Below are positions 1-8,316 of a stretch of 64,000 nt of DNA, in pieces. Position numbers and translations under genes: made by a program. Under the pieces are notes generated by a model, which ran no database searches, was not told the origin of the DNA, and was given only the letters and a program-made list of their open reading frames with translations. Origin of the DNA: Bacillus sp. PAMC26568 (GTDB taxonomy: Bacteria > Bacillota > Bacilli > Bacillales > Bacillaceae); contig NZ_CP060137.1 in the NCBI RefSeq assembly GCF_014235785.1, forward strand, positions 2,418,001-2,482,000, in the 5' to 3' direction. Within the stretch, counting starts at the first letter, position 1; every line of letters starts with the position of its first letter.

Positions 1-315
1 GAGATTAATACATTTAAGCAAGTTGAAAACGGAACAATACTGATTACTAAAGAGGGTAAAGAGATCTTAGCTAGATCAATTATTCTGGCAACTGGGTTTA
101 AGCCTTCACTTCCAGGAAGAGAATGGATTTCCCCACTAATCAAAAGGGAAAAGCTAAAATGTGCAGAATGCGGATATCCTATTGTAACAGAGCGTCTTGA
201 ATGGGCCGAAGGCTTATACGTAACCGGAGCATTAGCTGAACTTCAGATTGGGCCCATTGCTAGAAATATTTCCGGTGCAAGACAAGCTGCTGAACAAATC
301 GTATCAGGAATTTAA
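1..315 (+). CDS. FAD/NAD(P)-binding oxidoreductase, C-terminal part (5' end outside window)
   Basis: Open from the window edge to TAA, 104 residues visible. The segment LATGF at about residues 29-33 of the visible part is the ATG-type motif of flavin-dependent monooxygenases and SidA/IucD-like N-hydroxylases, which bind FAD and NAD(P)H. It is followed by a CxxC pair (LKCAEC) and a C-terminal segment with GALAELQIGPIARN, which fits the FAD-contacting end of such proteins. The substrate cannot be judged because the Rossmann nucleotide-binding half lies outside the window. Directly after its stop the same reading frame runs into a fragment of a COG0523 GTPase, so the natural downstream neighbour has been damaged. 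Family assignment is good, specific function unknown. Confidence 0.7.
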   Translation, partial: EINTFKQVENGTILITKEGKEILARSIILATGFKPSLPGREWISPLIKREKLKCAECGYPIVTERLEWAEGLYVTGALAELQIGPIARNISGARQAAEQIVSGI

Positions 316-660
316 CTTAATAATTTAATCAAAACCTGGTGTGCTACAAGAAATCAACTTGCCCTTTCTGTCTCACAAGCAGGCCCTTCTATCATTATCG
401 AACCCGTGTCTTATTGGGTAGCAACTTTGCCCGTACTTGAACGGGATGCACTTTTGAAAGAGAACCCTCATATACAAGCAGAATGGGATCCAGAGTTCGG
501 AGATCGAATGACAAAGCTTGTGTTTATTGGGGTAGATATGAACGAACGTGATGTTGTGAAGCTATTGGATAAATGTTTACATACAAATGATGAATTTGAT
601 TCCGACTGGAACAAACTTGAGGATCCATTTGACTGGGAGATACCTATTGCAAATTATTAA
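316..660 (+). pseudogene. COG0523 (CobW/YciC-type) GTPase, C-terminal remnant
   Basis: The frame reads KTWCATRNQLALSVSQAG and then ends in a run with PEFGDRMTKLVFIGVDM and EDPFDWEI. These are hallmarks of the CobW C-terminal domain of COG0523 metal-chaperone GTPases; the zinc-starvation protein YciC of B. subtilis belongs here. The GTPase half with the Walker A, CxCC and NKxD motifs is missing: immediately upstream lies the stop of the flavoprotein gene. A GTG at 406 opens an 84-codon frame, but the homology starts before it (about 331), so this is a remnant and not a small gene. Likely formed by a deletion that fused the flavoprotein end to the tail of the GTPase gene. Confidence 0.75.
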
Positions 661-732
661 CCATATTTTTAGATTTTTTTCATAATTACTCTTTTTAAAA
701 TTTCATTTTAAGGATTGAAAAAAGGCGGTATT

Positions 733-806
733 TTGAAAAAGGATATAGAAATTTAATTTTAGCTGGATTATTGGGCAGTGTTAAATCTACATTATTCTTA
801 TCATAG
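733..806 (+). pseudogene. COG0523 GTPase, N-terminal remnant (P-loop piece)
   Basis: A TTG preceded by AAAGGCGG begins KKDIEI; after a one-base shift the sequence continues as LILAGLLGSVKSTLF and then stops. This matches the usual start of CobW/YciC proteins (xxILxGFLGSGKTTLL), with the P-loop glycine already changed to valine. Only about 25 codons are recognisable. It lies downstream of the C-terminal remnant, so it is either a second, nearly deleted copy or the result of a rearrangement. Confidence 0.5.
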
Positions 807-855
807 CTTTAACATGATGTACATGATTAGAATTTAGGAAAGCAGAAGGTTATAA

Positions 856-870
856 TCGTAATCATTCTTA
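856..870. promoter_or_regulatory. Possible degenerate Zur box
   Basis: TCGTAATCATTCTTA matches the left half of the Bacillus Zur operator (core TCGTAATNATTACGA) and loses the right half. It lies about 40 bases upstream of the ATG at 909. A nearly complete Zur box lies near 1352. Moderate to low confidence on its own. Confidence 0.4.
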
Positions 871-908
871 CTTGGATAGATTGATATCATGTATGAGAGG
901 TGACAGTG

Positions 909-1265
909 ATGAACGAAAAGCTAATGAATATCTTAACACGGATCATTATAGCAGGGCTGCCTCCGAAGAAAAAAAACCTGTATCAATACATTGAAAGTTT
1001 GGAAGATAGACTGGCTTCACAATGTGAGACAAAGGAGCAGTTTTTAAACCTTCTTATCCAAAGGTCTCCATTCCAGCAAGCGGCTAATCATTTTTGTATG
1101 ACAGTGGATGAAACATATAGATTGATGAAGAAGATTGAAAATGAAATAAACCACGAACTGGACAAAAGAATAGACAAACATAAATGGATCGACTATACAG
1201 AGAAAGTGATTAAAAATCAGGAGAAGACAAAACAAAAGATGAAATATTTTCTGTTTGTTACTTGA
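909..1265 (+). CDS. Hypothetical protein with a possible helix-turn-helix
   Basis: 118 residues from the ATG at 909, chosen because GAGAGG ends eight bases before it; GTG codons at 900 and 906 are in frame but overlap or crowd that site. The middle (SPFQQAANHFCMTVDETYRL) has the spacing of a sigma-region-4 or LuxR-like helix-turn-helix, followed by a charged helix. No signal peptide or membrane segment is seen. I do not recognise a family. It sits between two Zur-box-like sites, so it may be a zinc-regulated accessory gene, but that is inference only. Confidence 0.6.
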   Translation: MNEKLMNILTRIIIAGLPPKKKNLYQYIESLEDRLASQCETKEQFLNLLIQRSPFQQAANHFCMTVDETYRLMKKIENEINHELDKRIDKHKWIDYTEKVIKNQEKTKQKMKYFLFVT

Positions 1266-1351
1266 GTATTATGCGCACGTAGAACCTTGATTTTTCTAAA
1301 ATTAAGAATTCGTCTAACTGAGAGGACGATAATCTAATTCATCCATATTTA

Positions 1352-1372
1352 GACGTAATGATTACGATTTAA
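1352..1372. promoter_or_regulatory. Zur box upstream of rpsN paralog
   Basis: The sequence ACGTAATGATTACGA at 1353-1367 differs from the Zur operator core TCGTAATNATTACGA by one base and is followed by TTTA as in known boxes. It lies about 35 bases upstream of the GTG of the zinc-independent S14 gene, the position expected for repression by Zur when zinc is plentiful. Confidence 0.75.
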
Positions 1373-1406
1373 TTATTAAATAAATTATGAAGAAAGGCTG
1401 AGAGCA

Positions 1407-1677
1407 GTGGCAAAAAAGTCGAAAGTTGCAAAAGAGAAAAAACGTCAGGCATTAGTTGAGAAATATAGAGAATTACGTACTGAGCTGAAAGAAAAAGGAG
1501 ATTTGGAAGCTCTTAGCAAGCTGCCTCGAGACTCATCTCCAACACGCTTAAAAAAACAGATGTGAAGTAACCGGAAGACCGAGAGGATACTTAAGAAAAT
1601 TTAAACTTTCAAGAATCGCTTTCAGAGAATATGCTCATAAAGGTCAAATTCCAGGAGTCAAAAAAGCCAGCTGGTAA
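1407..1677 (+). pseudogene. rpsN2: Zinc-independent 30S ribosomal protein S14 paralog, frameshifted
   Basis: Starts with GTG and reads [20 protein letters not shown] and so on. After a run of seven A at 1550-1556 the frame breaks to a stop; dropping one A restores [20 protein letters not shown] through GVKKASW to TAA at 1675-1677. The repaired product is 89 residues, the usual length of the C-minus (YhzA/RpsN2) S14 type, which lacks the two CxxC zinc motifs and replaces zinc-bound S14 during zinc starvation. The Zur box upstream supports this role. The extra A may be a real slippage mutation or a sequencing error in the homopolymer. Confidence 0.85.
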
Positions 1678-1730
1678 ATAAATCTCTATGATAATATATC
1701 AGATAAAATGGCAAAAAACATGAGTTAAAA

Positions 1731-1762
1731 AGAACCTTCCGGATATCTGGAGGGTTCTTTTA
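1731..1762 (+). terminator. Rho-independent terminator after the S14 gene
   Basis: AGAACCTTCC pairs with GGAGGGTTCT across an eight-base loop and is followed by a T-rich tail. It is correctly placed 54 bases after the S14 stop. Confidence 0.8.
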
Positions 1763-2458
<696 letters not shown>

Positions 2459-2487
2459 AAAAAACACTGCCATCAGCAATGTTTTTT
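2459..2487 (-). terminator. Terminator of the rbsK/TRAP operon
   Basis: On the minus strand AACATTGC and GCAGTGTT form an imperfect hairpin followed by about ten T. It begins at the stop codon of the ribokinase gene, the last gene of the operon. Confidence 0.75.
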
Positions 2488-3367
2488 ATCCAGGTTCAGA
2501 AGTTTTTAAAAACTTTTCGACATCTTCTTTGAATGGCATTCCGGACTGCGCTCCGAATTTCATCACACTTAGCGCAGCAGCAGCATTTCCAAATAAGCAG
2601 GCCTGCTCCAAAGTATCTCCCTTACTTAAAGAAACAGCTAATGCTCCATTAAAAGTGTCTCCTGCACCTGTAGTATCAACTACCTTTACTTTATGTGCAC
2701 CAATTTGTTTTTCGTTTCCATTTTCATTAAATCTAACACCTTTTGATCCATAAGTTACAATTAGTTTGTCTTGAATACTTTTATCATCGTTAAAATAGGT
2801 TCGTTCATGTTCGTTAGGTGTCAGATAATCAGCCATTTCTAGTAGCGCTTGGGGAATCAGCTGAACAGGAGCTGGATTTAAAAGGATTTTCACTCCATGT
2901 TTCTTTGCTATTTCCGCAGCTTTCATGACTGTGGATAGCGGAATTTCCAATTGAAGTAATAAAAGGTCACATTCAGCTATATATTCCTCTTGCTCATTTA
3001 TTATTTCTGGAGTAAGACAATCATTTGCTCCTGGAACAACAATGATGCTGTTATCATGATTGCTGACTGTAATCGACGCAATTCCGGTCGGATATTTCTG
3101 AACAACGTTCACGTGTTCTACTTGAATATTTTCTTTAAGTAAGTGGGACTTTAGCTCTTTTCCAAAATCATCAGATCCTACACAGCCTATTAACCTCACG
3201 TCGGCACCAAGTCTTGCAGCAGCCACAGCCTGATTTGCTCCTTTGCCTCCTGGAATTGTCTTGAAATCTATTCCCTTGATCGTTTCACCCTGCATTGGAA
3301 ATGATGTTGATGTTGTTACTAAATCCATATTTATGCTGCCTATAACGATTATTTTCGGCTTAAACAA
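2486..3367 (-). CDS. rbsK: Ribokinase (PfkB family)
   Basis: 293 residues, normal for ribokinase, which phosphorylates D-ribose at O5 with ATP in the cytoplasm. The N-terminal signature GSINMD, the substrate loop GGKGANQA near residue 40, and DTTGAGDTFNGA near residue 235, which holds the catalytic aspartate and anion hole, are all present. The start is TTG at 3367, eight to nine bases after AAAGGAGGT. It is the last gene of a minus-strand operon behind rpiB-dctP-dctQ-dctM, 38 bases after dctM. The pairing with an RpiB-type isomerase suggests ribose or a related sugar (for example allose or an epimer); the exact substrate is inferred. Confidence 0.88.
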   Translation of the reverse strand: MFKPKIIVIGSINMDLVTTSTSFPMQGETIKGIDFKTIPGGKGANQAVAAARLGADVRLIGCVGSDDFGKELKSHLLKENIQVEHVNVVQKYPTGIASITVSNHDNSIIVVPGANDCLTPEIINEQEEYIAECDLLLLQLEIPLSTVMKAAEIAKKHGVKILLNPAPVQLIPQALLEMADYLTPNEHERTYFNDDKSIQDKLIVTYGSKGVRFNENGNEKQIGAHKVKVVDTTGAGDTFNGALAVSLSKGDTLEQACLFGNAAAALSVMKFGAQSGMPFKEDVEKFLKTSEPG

Positions 3368-3405
3368 TACTCTCCACCTCCTTTATTGCACAATTTCTAA
3401 ACCCA

Positions 3406-4686
3406 TCATTCTTTTATAAATAAGTCAGGAAGGAAGGTAATGATTTCTGGAACAAAAACAAACAATAGCAGTAATCCTATTAAAGTCAATAAAAATGGGA
3501 TGATTTCTTTAGTAAATTCAATGATGCTGCTGTTTGAAATTCCGGTTGCTACGTACATAATGACGCCAACTGGAGGAGTTATTGTACCAATCATAACGTT
3601 AATGGCAAGAATAACGCCATAATGCAAAGGGTCAATTTGAAATTGAGTCAGCAAGGGAAGCACAACTGGTGTAGTGATAATAATAATAGCTGTTCCATCT
3701 AAAAAACAGCCTAGAATTAGTAATATGACCATTAATAATAGTAAAATAACGATAGATGAATCTGAAATTGATTGAAATAACCCAAGAAGCTTTTGCGGAC
3801 CTTGTTCAAAAGCCATAATCCATGCAAATGGTGCTGAAGCGGCAATAATGATGCCAACACTAGCTGTCATTTTAACAGACTCTAATAATTTTTTTGGTAT
3901 TTCACTCCACTTAAGATCCCGGTAGACAAAGAGACCGATAATTAACGAATAAATAACAGCTATTACTGCGGATTCAGTTGCTGTAAATAATCCTGAAAAA
4001 ATGCCGTATATGATAATCACTGGCATTAAGAGGGCCCATATTGCTTCTTTAAAAGCCAGCAATATTTTTTTGATACTCGCTCTATTTCTTTTTTCCAGAT
4101 TTCTCTTTTTGGCTATTATGTATGCGATAACCATCAAAGACAAACTCATCATCAGGCCTGGAATTGCACCGCCTAGAAACAATTTTCCGATTGAAACTCC
4201 TGCTATACTGCCATATAAGATCATCGGAATGCTAGGTGGAATAATTGGCCCTACTGTAGCACTTGCGCCCAGTATTGCTGATGCAAATCCTTTCCCGTAA
4301 CCTCTTTTTATCATCGAAGGTATTAAGGCTGTTCCAGTTGCTGCAGCATCCGCGACACCTGAACCTGATACTCCTGACATAAAAACATTGGATACAACAG
4401 TGACATGTGCTAAGCTTCCTCTAATATGCCCTACTAGTGTTTCTGAAAAGTTAATTAATCGCTTTGTAATTCCCCCTGCTTCCATAAGTCCGCCTGCCAA
4501 AATAAACAGAGGTATCGCTAAAATCGGAAAAGAATCCAGTCCTAGTGCAAGCCGTTGAGGAAGTGTTTCTAAAGGTATCGATCCTCCAAAAAAAACGGCT
4601 ATAAGAGAAGATCCTAATAAAGCAAAACCTACAGGAACTCCAAGTAACAATAATACCAATAATCCGCATATCAATATAATTAACAT
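3406..4686 (-). CDS. dctM: TRAP transporter large permease subunit (DctM family)
   Basis: 426 residues, almost all hydrophobic, with the twelve-helix pattern of TRAP DctM proteins (ion transporter superfamily). Typical segments are the N-terminal LGVPVGFALLGSS, GGLMEAGGITKRLINF, and VGPIIPPSIPMILYG, with a mirrored C-terminal half carrying IGTITPPVGVIMYV. It uses the sodium or proton gradient to bring in the ligand delivered by the binding protein. Its ATG directly follows the stop of dctQ, so the two are translationally linked. No defect seen. Confidence 0.92.
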   Translation of the reverse strand: MLIILICGLLVLLLLGVPVGFALLGSSLIAVFFGGSIPLETLPQRLALGLDSFPILAIPLFILAGGLMEAGGITKRLINFSETLVGHIRGSLAHVTVVSNVFMSGVSGSGVADAAATGTALIPSMIKRGYGKGFASAILGASATVGPIIPPSIPMILYGSIAGVSIGKLFLGGAIPGLMMSLSLMVIAYIIAKKRNLEKRNRASIKKILLAFKEAIWALLMPVIIIYGIFSGLFTATESAVIAVIYSLIIGLFVYRDLKWSEIPKKLLESVKMTASVGIIIAASAPFAWIMAFEQGPQKLLGLFQSISDSSIVILLLLMVILLILGCFLDGTAIIIITTPVVLPLLTQFQIDPLHYGVILAINVMIGTITPPVGVIMYVATGISNSSIIEFTKEIIPFLLTLIGLLLLFVFVPEIITFLPDLFIKE

Positions 4687-5187
4687 TTAGATTTCAACAC
4701 CTTTGTTCATATTGTTGTTTAGAGTCCAGTCTCTTCTCCATACCCTGCATGCGTCAAACAATGTATATATAAACATTAGTCCGCAAGAAACAGGTACTGA
4801 TAAATAGATCAATCCGGTTGGTACCCCTAAACTTGTTGTTGGAACGATCCAAGTTTGTTTCGTTATAGTCCAACCGTACAAAATCAAAAATCCAAATAAA
4901 ATGAGCAAGCCAATTTGTATGCAGAAATAGAAGCTTTTTTGGATTTTCTTTGGCAGAAGTGTTAGCAAAAAATCAATGGCTATATGTTTTTTGCTTTTTA
5001 GTGCAGCTACAGAACCCATTAGAACGGTCCAAATAAAGCTATACCTGGCGAGTTCATCTGTCCAAACGATCTGCAGTTCGAAAAAACGGGCAAACACTCC
5101 AAGTGCAACTGCTATACACATTATGATAAAAAAAAGACTGGCTATTATTTCTTCAACGTGTTTTAACATCCATTTTCTTCGAGTCAT
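4687..5187 (-). CDS. dctQ: TRAP transporter small permease subunit (DctQ family)
   Basis: 166 residues with four predicted membrane helices. The region VFARFFELQIVWTDELARY after the first helix is the conserved DctQ signature (W-x-E-E/D-x-x-R/Y). DctQ packs against DctM in the cytoplasmic membrane. It sits 68 bases downstream of the binding-protein gene, and that gap holds a strong stem-loop. Confidence 0.9.
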   Translation of the reverse strand: MTRRKWMLKHVEEIIASLFFIIMCIAVALGVFARFFELQIVWTDELARYSFIWTVLMGSVAALKSKKHIAIDFLLTLLPKKIQKSFYFCIQIGLLILFGFLILYGWTITKQTWIVPTTSLGVPTGLIYLSVPVSCGLMFIYTLFDACRVWRRDWTLNNNMNKGVEI

Positions 5188-5203
5188 CGTTGAACCTCCT
5201 TAT

Positions 5204-5243
5204 TTCCGCTGGATACATCACAGATGGAAAGTATCCAGCGGAA
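5204..5243 (-). promoter_or_regulatory. Intercistronic stem-loop after the binding-protein gene
   Basis: TTCCGCTGGATAC and GTATCCAGCGGAA are perfect 13-base inverted arms around a 14-base loop, between the stop of dctP and the ribosome site of dctQ. There is no long T run on the minus strand. Such hairpins often protect the upstream message, so the binding protein is made in excess over the permeases. Function inferred from position. Confidence 0.7.
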
Positions 5244-5255
5244 TTTTTATACTGC

Positions 5256-6317
5256 CTATTGAGCATCAATAATTTTCTCGTAATATCCCTTTCCTAATTT
5301 ATCTTCAAAAGCTTTATAGGTATCTTTTGTCGCTTCTTGATATGCTTCGACATCAACATCCACTACTTTCATACCGCTTTCTTTCAAAAGATTTAATTCT
5401 TCCTCATTTGCTTTTAATTGCAATTCTGACATATATTTTCCGGACTCGGTCATCGCATCTGAAATCATTATTTGCTCTTCATCAGATAATCCCTTCCACC
5501 ACGCCAGGTTAACTGCAGGCAGCTCATTTTGTGTCATATGGCCAGTTAAATTTACAACATTCTGCACTTCCTGAAATTTATTCGTATAAATTTGGTTAAT
5601 AGAGTTTTCCTGAGCTTCAATTGTGCCGGTTTTAAGAGACATATATACTTCTGTAATATTCATTGGCGTAACATTGGCTCCTAATAACCTAAAGGGTTCA
5701 GTATGGGCAGCAGCATCAGGTGTTCTAATTTTCAATCCTTTAATATCATCCGGAGTTACAATAGTTTTGTCTTTCGTCGTCACATGGCGATCGCCAACCC
5801 ACCAAACGGCTTCAGGGAAAATCTCTAATCCTGCTTCATTACTTTGAATGGCGATCTCTTTATACACATCTGTTTTTGCTAGTTTTTGAAAGTTTTCATA
5901 TTTTTCTTTTTCATTTTTGCCTTCGATAATATAAGGCAGAGTTAGCACTGTAGCTTTAGGTATGAAATTTGATAATACCGCAGCAGATGGTATTGTGATA
6001 TGAATGGTTCCCAATTGCGTACTCTCCACAAGATCCTTTTCACTTCCGAGCTGACCTCCAGGTATGACCTGAACTTCAATTTTGCCTCCTGATTTTTCTT
6101 CAACAATTTCTTTGAATTTAATAGAACCTTTATGAATCGCTGATTGATCATTGGTAACATGCCCTAATTTAATAACGGTTTTTTTTGAGTCATTTGCTGT
6201 ATTCGATGAATCAGAGGCTTCTGTTCCAGATGATTGTGCGCCGCAACCTGTTAACAATAATGCAAGCAATAGTAATGAAATGAATAAGCTTCCATACGTT
6301 TTTAATTGCTTTTTCAT
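5256..6317 (-). CDS. dctP: TRAP transporter substrate-binding lipoprotein (DctP family)
   Basis: 353 residues. The N-terminus has a lipoprotein signal with lipobox LLTGCG (Cys at residue 25), then a Ser/Thr/Asn-rich linker, then IKLGHVTNDQSAIHKG, typical of DctP proteins. The IRTPDA motif near residue 195, whose arginine binds the carboxylate of the ligand in most TRAP systems, is present. That points to an acidic ligand and makes a sugar acid worth considering beside a plain sugar. The lipid-anchored protein would deliver the ligand to DctQM. Confidence 0.9.
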   Translation of the reverse strand: MKKQLKTYGSLFISLLLLALLLTGCGAQSSGTEASDSSNTANDSKKTVIKLGHVTNDQSAIHKGSIKFKEIVEEKSGGKIEVQVIPGGQLGSEKDLVESTQLGTIHITIPSAAVLSNFIPKATVLTLPYIIEGKNEKEKYENFQKLAKTDVYKEIAIQSNEAGLEIFPEAVWWVGDRHVTTKDKTIVTPDDIKGLKIRTPDAAAHTEPFRLLGANVTPMNITEVYMSLKTGTIEAQENSINQIYTNKFQEVQNVVNLTGHMTQNELPAVNLAWWKGLSDEEQIMISDAMTESGKYMSELQLKANEEELNLLKESGMKVVDVDVEAYQEATKDTYKAFEDKLGKGYYEKIIDAQ

Positions 6318-6331
6318 TTATGGCTCCCCCT

Positions 6332-6808
6332 TTAATTGGTTTTTAAATTCACAATCTTATGTGCATATTCATTTTCCATTGCATGCAGCTTTCGAACCCT
6401 TCTTCTGAATTCTTCCTCTGTACTGAAAGTTGCGCTTAAAAATGACTCGACTAGTTCTGCCATAATAACTGATCCAATAATTTGAGCACCTATGCACATA
6501 ACATTCACATCGTCATGTTCAACGCACTGATGAGAAGAATAAATATCGTGACAGACAGATGCACGGATTCCTGGTATTTTATTTGCTGCAATACACGCTC
6601 CAACACCTGTTCCGCAAACTAATATAGCTCTTTCAGCTTCCCTGTTCAAAATCGCCTCGCACACTTTTTTTGTGATATCCGGGAAATCAATCGGTTCGCT
6701 GCTGTAACAGCCGAAATCTTCAACTTCGTGGCCTAATTGTTTGATAGCGTTTACAACTTCTTGTTTTAAAGGAAAACCTGCATGGTCTCCTCCTACAATA
6801 ATTTTCAT
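6332..6808 (-). CDS. rpiB: RpiB/LacAB-family sugar-phosphate isomerase
   Basis: 158 residues, the usual size. MKIIVGGDHAGFPLK at the start and LVCGTGVGACIAANK near residue 65 (catalytic cysteine in CGTGxG) identify ribose 5-phosphate isomerase B, which can also act on allose 6-phosphate or related sugars. It is the first gene of the TRAP operon, directly downstream of an operator palindrome. Together with ribokinase it suggests import, then phosphorylation, then isomerisation to a pentose phosphate pathway intermediate. Confidence 0.88.
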   Translation of the reverse strand: MKIIVGGDHAGFPLKQEVVNAIKQLGHEVEDFGCYSSEPIDFPDITKKVCEAILNREAERAILVCGTGVGACIAANKIPGIRASVCHDIYSSHQCVEHDDVNVMCIGAQIIGSVIMAELVESFLSATFSTEEEFRRRVRKLHAMENEYAHKIVNLKTN

Positions 6809-6881
6809 TTTTCATCCTCCTAAGCATTGGCTATTTATTAGTAAACAATTAAATGATAACGTAAGATTATGGTACGAAATC

Positions 6882-6897
6882 AGTTAATCGATTAACT
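6882..6897. promoter_or_regulatory. LacI-type operator upstream of rpiB operon
   Basis: AGTTAATCGATTAACT is a perfect 16-base palindrome with the central CG typical of LacI-family operators. It lies 73 bases upstream of the rpiB ATG, between the regulator gene and the operon. A near copy is found upstream of the regulator itself. Confidence 0.85.
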
Positions 6898-6915
6898 TTC
6901 CATTATAAAATTCCG

Positions 6916-7938
6916 TTACTCAAATTTACAGCCGCAAGATTCCCTAACTATCATTTTGGGTTCTAAATAAATCACTCTTTGATTTGTAAACTCGTTCCCA
7001 TTCAAATTAGCGATTATAAGCTCTGCAGCTTGTGTTCCCTGTTCGTAGGCAGGCTGACTGATTGTAGACAAAGGAGGTTCTACTATATCAGCCCAATCGG
7101 ATTCGTCATACCCAACTATTGCAAGATCGCGTCCTATCTTAATGTCTGTTTCTTTGAGATATTTATAAGCTCCTAATGTCATAGAGTTATTCGCTATAAA
7201 ACAGGCCTCTATCTTTTCACCGCTATTCATCAGCTCTTTCATCATTTGATACCCGCTTTCGATATCAAAATTGCCTGTTTTTATTATTTTCTCATCAATT
7301 GACAAACCATAATCTTCAATCGCTCTTTTATAGCCGATCAGTCTGTCTCTGCCGGTACTGTAGGTTTGAGGGCCTGATATTGTCGAGATTTTTTCATATC
7401 CGTGGTTGATTAAATGTTCTGCTGCAAGATAAGATCCTCGGATATTGTTTGTCATCACGGTTTTCATTAAAGCGCTTTCAGGAGAACGGTTTAAAAAAAC
7501 AATTGGGATATTTGCACTTTCAAGGTTTTTAATATATTCTTCTTTATTTCCTGATGAAGAAATAATCAATCCGTCAATTCTTTTGCCTATTAAGATTTCC
7601 AAATACTCCTGCTCTTTCTTAACGTTTGATTCCGTATTGCATAACAGAATATTATATCCATTTTTATTTGCTTCGTATTCTATCCCTCTTACCACTTTCG
7701 AGAAGAATGGATTAGTAATATCTGATATTAGGACTCCGATTAATTTTGTTTCTTGCACTCTTAAGCTTTTTGCCAGAGCGTTCGGACGGTAATTAAGTGT
7801 TTTCATTGCATTCATTACTTTTTTCTTTACATCTTCACTTACATATTTCGTATTATTAGTAACATTTGAAACAGTTGCTGTAGAGACACCTGCTAATTTT
7901 GCTACATCTTTAAGGGTTGCTTTTGTTATTTTGTCCAA
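6916..7938 (-). CDS. LacI-family transcriptional regulator of the TRAP/ribokinase operon
   Basis: 340 residues. The N-terminal TLKDVAKLAGVSTATVSNVT is a classic LacI helix-turn-helix with hinge region NYRPNALAKSL; the remainder is a periplasmic-binding-protein-like effector domain of normal length. The start TTG at 7938 gives DKITKATLKD; an ATG at 7943 is out of frame. Two matching palindromes, before rpiB and before this gene, suggest it represses the operon and itself until the imported sugar or its phosphate binds. The effector is unknown. Confidence 0.9.
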   Translation of the reverse strand: MDKITKATLKDVAKLAGVSTATVSNVTNNTKYVSEDVKKKVMNAMKTLNYRPNALAKSLRVQETKLIGVLISDITNPFFSKVVRGIEYEANKNGYNILLCNTESNVKKEQEYLEILIGKRIDGLIISSSGNKEEYIKNLESANIPIVFLNRSPESALMKTVMTNNIRGSYLAAEHLINHGYEKISTISGPQTYSTGRDRLIGYKRAIEDYGLSIDEKIIKTGNFDIESGYQMMKELMNSGEKIEACFIANNSMTLGAYKYLKETDIKIGRDLAIVGYDESDWADIVEPPLSTISQPAYEQGTQAAELIIANLNGNEFTNQRVIYLEPKMIVRESCGCKFE

Positions 7939-7959
7939 ATCATATCAACCTTCGCTGTT

Positions 7960-7975
7960 ATTTAATCGATTAACT
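7960..7975. promoter_or_regulatory. LacI-type operator upstream of the regulator gene
   Basis: ATTTAATCGATTAACT matches the operator at 6882-6897 in 15 of 16 positions. It is about 20 bases upstream of the regulator start, a position for autorepression. Confidence 0.8.
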
Positions 7976-8170
7976 AGAATTTATAATAAATTCTGAAAAT
8001 TGTCAACGATTATTGAAAAAATTGTTTTTATAAATCAATTTAATGCTGAAACTTATAAATGTTTTCAAAATACCAGGAAACTCTATTTCAAACATTGTTA
8101 AAATCTAACCTGATTTTATTAATGAACTGGAGTGGTGAAAAGTCAATTGCCTATCCTTTTCCTGATCAGT

Positions 8171-8214
8171 GCACACAAATTTATATGATTATTTAAAACA
8201 TAGTTTTATTAAAA
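8171..8214 (+). repeat. Dispersed intergenic motif, copy B
   Basis: GCACAC, an AT-rich spacer with TGATTATTTA, then AAACATAGTTTTATTAAAA. The same order occurs in copy A (2353-2397), and the TGATTATTTA to CATAGTTT part occurs in copy C (60391-60416). The rest of the 7976-8255 gap shows no gene. Confidence 0.55.
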
Positions 8215-8255
8215 AATTCAAGGATTTTCCTCTCTTTGAACTTGAAAAAAATCAA

Positions 8256-8290
8256 AAAGATTGACCTCGTATTAATTATGGTCAATCTTT
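8256..8290 (-). terminator. Terminator of glpQ
   Basis: Perfect 11-base arms AAAGATTGACC and GGTCAATCTTT with a T-rich tail on the minus strand, about 27 bases after the glpQ stop. Confidence 0.85.
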
Positions 8291-8316
8291 CTGTTTAAAT
8301 ATTTCGCTATGAGCAT

